DNA of 64,000 nucleotides from Henningerozyma blattae CBS 6284 (lineage: Eukaryota > Ascomycota > Saccharomycetes > Saccharomycetales > Saccharomycetaceae), in contig NC_020188.1 of NCBI RefSeq assembly GCF_000315915.1, positions 513,501 through 577,500 of the forward strand. The letters are read 5' to 3'. Shown piece after piece: positions 61,401 to 64,000 of this stretch. The notes under the pieces are model-generated. The model ran no database searches. It saw nothing but the letters and a program-made list of their open reading frames with translations, and was not told where the DNA came from. The position numbers and the translations under genes were made by a program. Each line of letters begins with the position of its first letter. Positions within the stretch are counted from its first letter, which is position 1.

Positions 61401-62260
61401 CAATCATTTATGAAAATAATATAGTTAAAATCTCAACTCATAAACATGGCTGTTGTGTTTTACAAAAACTATTGGGTGTTTGTAATGACAATCAAACTCA
61501 ATTGATAAGTGATAAAGTTATCGAATATTTAAATGGTTTAATCAATGATCAATTCGGGAATTATATCATACAATACATTTTAAACATTAAAACTATTGAA
61601 ATCCCATTTATGTTAAAAATTTATCAAATTTTAGATGGTAATTTTTGTAAATTATCATGTTTAAAATTCTCATCAAATGTCATTGAAAAATATATGAGAA
61701 AATTATTTACAATTGTTAAGAACAATACTTTTGATAATACTAACAATAACAATAATTATTCTGGTTCAAACCATAAACATCATAACAACCAATATAAAAA
61801 TAATATTGTCAAACAAGAAGATGTTAAAATTATTCAAAATATTATTCTAAGAATTGTAGATGAATTCACTAGAGATTTAAACGTATTGATTAAAGATAAA
61901 TTTGGTAATTATACCCTACAAACTTTATTAAATACCTATAATTATAACGAATTGATAGCAGCTTTTATTCCACTTTCTATTGATAATTCTAATACTAACG
62001 CTAATGCAACTTCTAATGATAATACAATTAATAATAATAGTGATATTTCTGATAATATCTCTTTTAATCCAAACACAACGAATGTAATTAATAATTTTTC
62101 TAATGAACTTTCTGCAATTGAAAAAATCAATGAAAAAAGAATTAAAGAAAATGAGGACTTTATTACTTCATTCAATACTAAATTATACAAGATGATGACC
62201 TTAACAAGAGAGTTATTACCATTAATTAGAATGACTTCTTATGCAAAAAAATTAAAATGA
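58455..62260 (+). CDS. MPT5: Pumilio-family RNA-binding protein Mpt5/Puf5 (spliced)
   Basis: A 1048-residue protein encoded by exon 1 (58455-58661) and exon 2 (59321-62260). Exon 1 gives MADQYKTPRHKDLAARTNLQ and a Gln/Ser-rich stretch; exon 2 continues in frame with DYSITFTNSTSP. The exon-2 frame alone has no proper ATG upstream of the splice site. The N-terminal two-thirds is Ser/Asn/Gln-rich, with a Gln-Ala tract at about residues 255-294. PUF repeats occupy about 607-940: SMDQFGCRFLQKKLE, DPFGNYLIQKLCDYL, NQYGTRSLQKIIDSI, NDLNGNHVIQKCIFK, HKHGCCVLQKLLGVC, DQFGNYIIQYILNIK, KDKFGNYTLQTLLNT. S. cerevisiae Mpt5 (859 residues, YGL178W) binds UGUA-containing 3' UTRs and represses HO and others through Ccr4-Not. 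S. cerevisiae MPT5 also has a 5' intron. Confidence 0.95.
58662..59320 (+). other. Spliceosomal intron of MPT5
   Basis: 659 nt: donor GTATGT (58662-58667), perfect branch site TACTAAC (59280-59286), acceptor TATATCCAG ending at 59320, the first AG after the branch site. Phase 0 on both sides. It holds a GC-richer patch (about 58828-58915) and a CAGATTCAGCTT repeat (about 58988-59020). Confidence 0.93.
59878..59997 (+). repeat. Gln-Ala coding repeat in MPT5
   Basis: About 20 Gln-Ala dipeptide units coded by CAAGCT/CAAGCC/CAAGCA mixtures, less pure than the GTS1 tract. It is in frame and expressed if the gene is. Confidence 0.95.
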
Positions 62261-63148
62261 AAGTTAAAGTATATTTTGATTTGTTACAAAAAAAGAATAT
62301 CATTTTTGAAAATAATAATATGGCTAACTCTACTGTTCAAAATGAACAGCCACTTTCATCTGTTGATAAAAGTATTACTTCTACATAGCCTGCTACTGAA
62401 AAATCTCTAGAGAATAACCAAAACTCTATTTCATAAAATGGCTAATAATAAAGTATATGTATATAATCTCATTTTCAAAAGTTCTTTTTTTTTATGATTT
62501 ATATTTTATTCCCAGCCCCCCTTTTTTTCTTTTTACCAACTTTATCATATTTTTTTTTCCTAATTCTCTCTCATTTACATATAAAAATACCATCAATTTT
62601 GAAAGGAAAATTAAAATAAAAAATTTGTGCATTTGATTTATAAAATCAACTTTTTCTTATTACAACAATATCTTTTTTTTTTTATCTTTCGTGCCAGCTA
62701 TATCCATATCCATGTATTCTTTTCCTTTCACACTGTATTAACAAAATTATTAAAAATTTATTCTATTTAAAAAAATTTATAAAATTAAAAACATGAAAAA
62801 AAAGTTCCTCACAAAAATTAAAAGAATTAATAATTAAATTTTTATGCTTTTAGTTTGTTTTTTGTATATCTATATTTTTTTTCATATATTAACTGCACTA
62901 TATAATCAATTTATCATCATATATACATAAAAATTCTCTGTTATCTTTTAATTAGCCTATGAATATTGGATAATTTATATAGAGTTAGAAAAAAAGAAAC
63001 ATCTAAATAAATGCTGCGACTAAAAGTAAGGCACGAAGATTGATTCAATGATTTAAATAGCATGAATCTGTAAGACAATGTAAATGCAAAATGTAGTTAT
63101 AACTTTTATATGGGGTTTTAACAAGTAATATCAGAATAATCAAACAAA
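62261..63148. other. MPT5 3' region and convergent spacer
   Basis: AT-rich, poly-T tracts (62487-62495, 62672-62682); no gene. Downstream regions of MPT5 and of the minus-strand gene at 63149. Confidence 0.6.
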
Positions 63149-64000
63149 TCATCCTAAATAATAGTTAGTATTAGATGGCAGAAGTACTGGAATCGCAATA
63201 ATTGCAACATGAAAAGTTTTTCTCACTATAATATTATCATTCGAATAGAATTTAGAATTCATTTGGAAAAGTATAACAATTTTTTCTTCTGTTACATCTT
63301 GAGTATCCCATGATTGATAGCTCAAGTTTTCCAGAATAAAAAATGAAACTAGACTAATTGTATCCGAAGAATCTAATGCTTCTTGTCTGTTAGAATCAAG
63401 TTTATATTTTTCCTTAATCACATTAATAGCTTCTTTGGAATCCATTAGAGGTAAATTTTTATTGAATTTTGTAGTAGAAAATATATCAAAACCTTTGGAG
63501 TGATTATTTCTGTTATTAATAGAACCAATTAATACTAACTTACCATATCTTGAATTTTTAAATTTTCTATTATATTTTGATTCTAAACTGTGGTATCTTG
63601 TCTTATAAAAATCTTTTGGGTCATATATGGAATTTTCATAAGAAAATTTATGGTGGAAATAAACAACTTCTTGTGTATACTCATCAATACCACATATTAA
63701 TAAATAATCATGATTTCTAACGGATTGTTCTAATGAAATAATTGATTTAATACCAGGTACTTTTGATTTTTTAATTATTTGAAGCCCACGATTCCTTTTC
63801 TCTGCTTTTAAATGTGATAATTCTAATACTATTTTAATGATAATACCATTTCTAAAACCTAAAAATACTCTTAACGAAGATAAAGAATTTGATGTTGAAT
63901 CTTGTAAATTTGACTTATTAAATTGTTGTTGAAATTGAACATATGATTGATCTAAAGTTATTGATACCAAATCAGAACTCATCGCCAAATCAGTTTTGGA
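63149..64000 (-). CDS. Partial gene, unidentified (5' part beyond the window)
   Basis: An open minus-strand frame runs from the window edge to a stop at 63149, giving at least 283 residues; the N-terminus is outside. I do not recognise a family. Beta-rich stretches such as SLRVFLGFRNGIIIKIVLEL and DYLLICGIDEYTQEVVYFHH alternate with charged linkers (YNRKFKNSRYGKLVLIGSIN), and the C-terminus reads TFHVAIIAIPVLLPSNTNYY. No membrane span is obvious apart from the mildly hydrophobic end. In S. cerevisiae the gene next to MPT5 on the same side and in this orientation is YGL176C, a protein of unknown function, so orthology is possible but rests on position only. Confidence 0.65.
   Translation of the reverse strand, partial: SKTDLAMSSDLVSITLDQSYVQFQQQFNKSNLQDSTSNSLSSLRVFLGFRNGIIIKIVLELSHLKAEKRNRGLQIIKKSKVPGIKSIISLEQSVRNHDYLLICGIDEYTQEVVYFHHKFSYENSIYDPKDFYKTRYHSLESKYNRKFKNSRYGKLVLIGSINNRNNHSKGFDIFSTTKFNKNLPLMDSKEAINVIKEKYKLDSNRQEALDSSDTISLVSFFILENLSYQSWDTQDVTEEKIVILFQMNSKFYSNDNIIVRKTFHVAIIAIPVLLPSNTNYYLG

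Overview
The window is nuclear DNA from an AT-rich budding yeast of the family Saccharomycetaceae. Evidence: compact and mostly intron-free genes, two spliceosomal introns with GTATGT donors (one has a perfect TACTAAC branch site), yeast-type tRNA genes, a Ty3-like LTR footprint at a tRNA gene, and proteins that read clearly as orthologues of S. cerevisiae chromosome VII and V genes. Coding sequence is rich in Asn, Ser and Gln homopolymers. Gene order suggests a post-whole-genome-duplication lineage. The left block follows the S. cerevisiae YGR055-YGR041 order with most genes missing. The right block follows YGL197-YGL178 with three YER-side genes (VFA1, LCP5, NSA2) inserted where S. cerevisiae keeps them on the sister copy. 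A Vanderwaltozyma/Tetrapisispora-like species fits, but I cannot name the species.

Layout. 1-5.8 kb: gene-poor, with a tRNA-Ser/tRNA-Val tandem, tRNA-Thr, LTR-like remnants, a long inverted repeat and a frameshifted NAD(P)H:quinone reductase gene. 5.8-17 kb: MUP1, FMP48-like kinase, MTE1 and BUD9/BUD8, all on the minus strand, with a 2.4 kb non-coding stretch upstream of the kinase. 17-21.5 kb: a desert holding one unrecognised membrane-protein gene; the synteny junction lies here. 21.5-48 kb: MDS3, HOS2, COX13, CDC55, RPS26, COX4, TPN1, MND1 (spliced), GTS1, ATG1. 48-63 kb: SAK1/TOS3, VFA1, LCP5, NSA2, MPT5 (spliced). The window ends inside an unidentified minus-strand gene.

Functional themes: nutrient uptake and signalling (MUP1, TPN1, SAK1/TOS3, MDS3, CDC55, ATG1), mitochondrial respiration (COX4, COX13), ribosome production (RPS26, LCP5, NSA2), polarity, chromatin and meiosis (BUD9, HOS2, MTE1, MND1) and mRNA control (MPT5). 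The genes do not form one pathway; they are an ordinary syntenic yeast block. No bacterial-style defence system, virus or CRISPR array is visible. The most unusual items are the 3-nt-spaced tRNA pair, the 5 x 8-residue repeat in the Bud8/9 protein, the broken quinone reductase, the unknown membrane protein, the long Gln-Ala tracts in two nearby genes, and 14-bp-phased meiotic-type motif repeats upstream of kinase genes.
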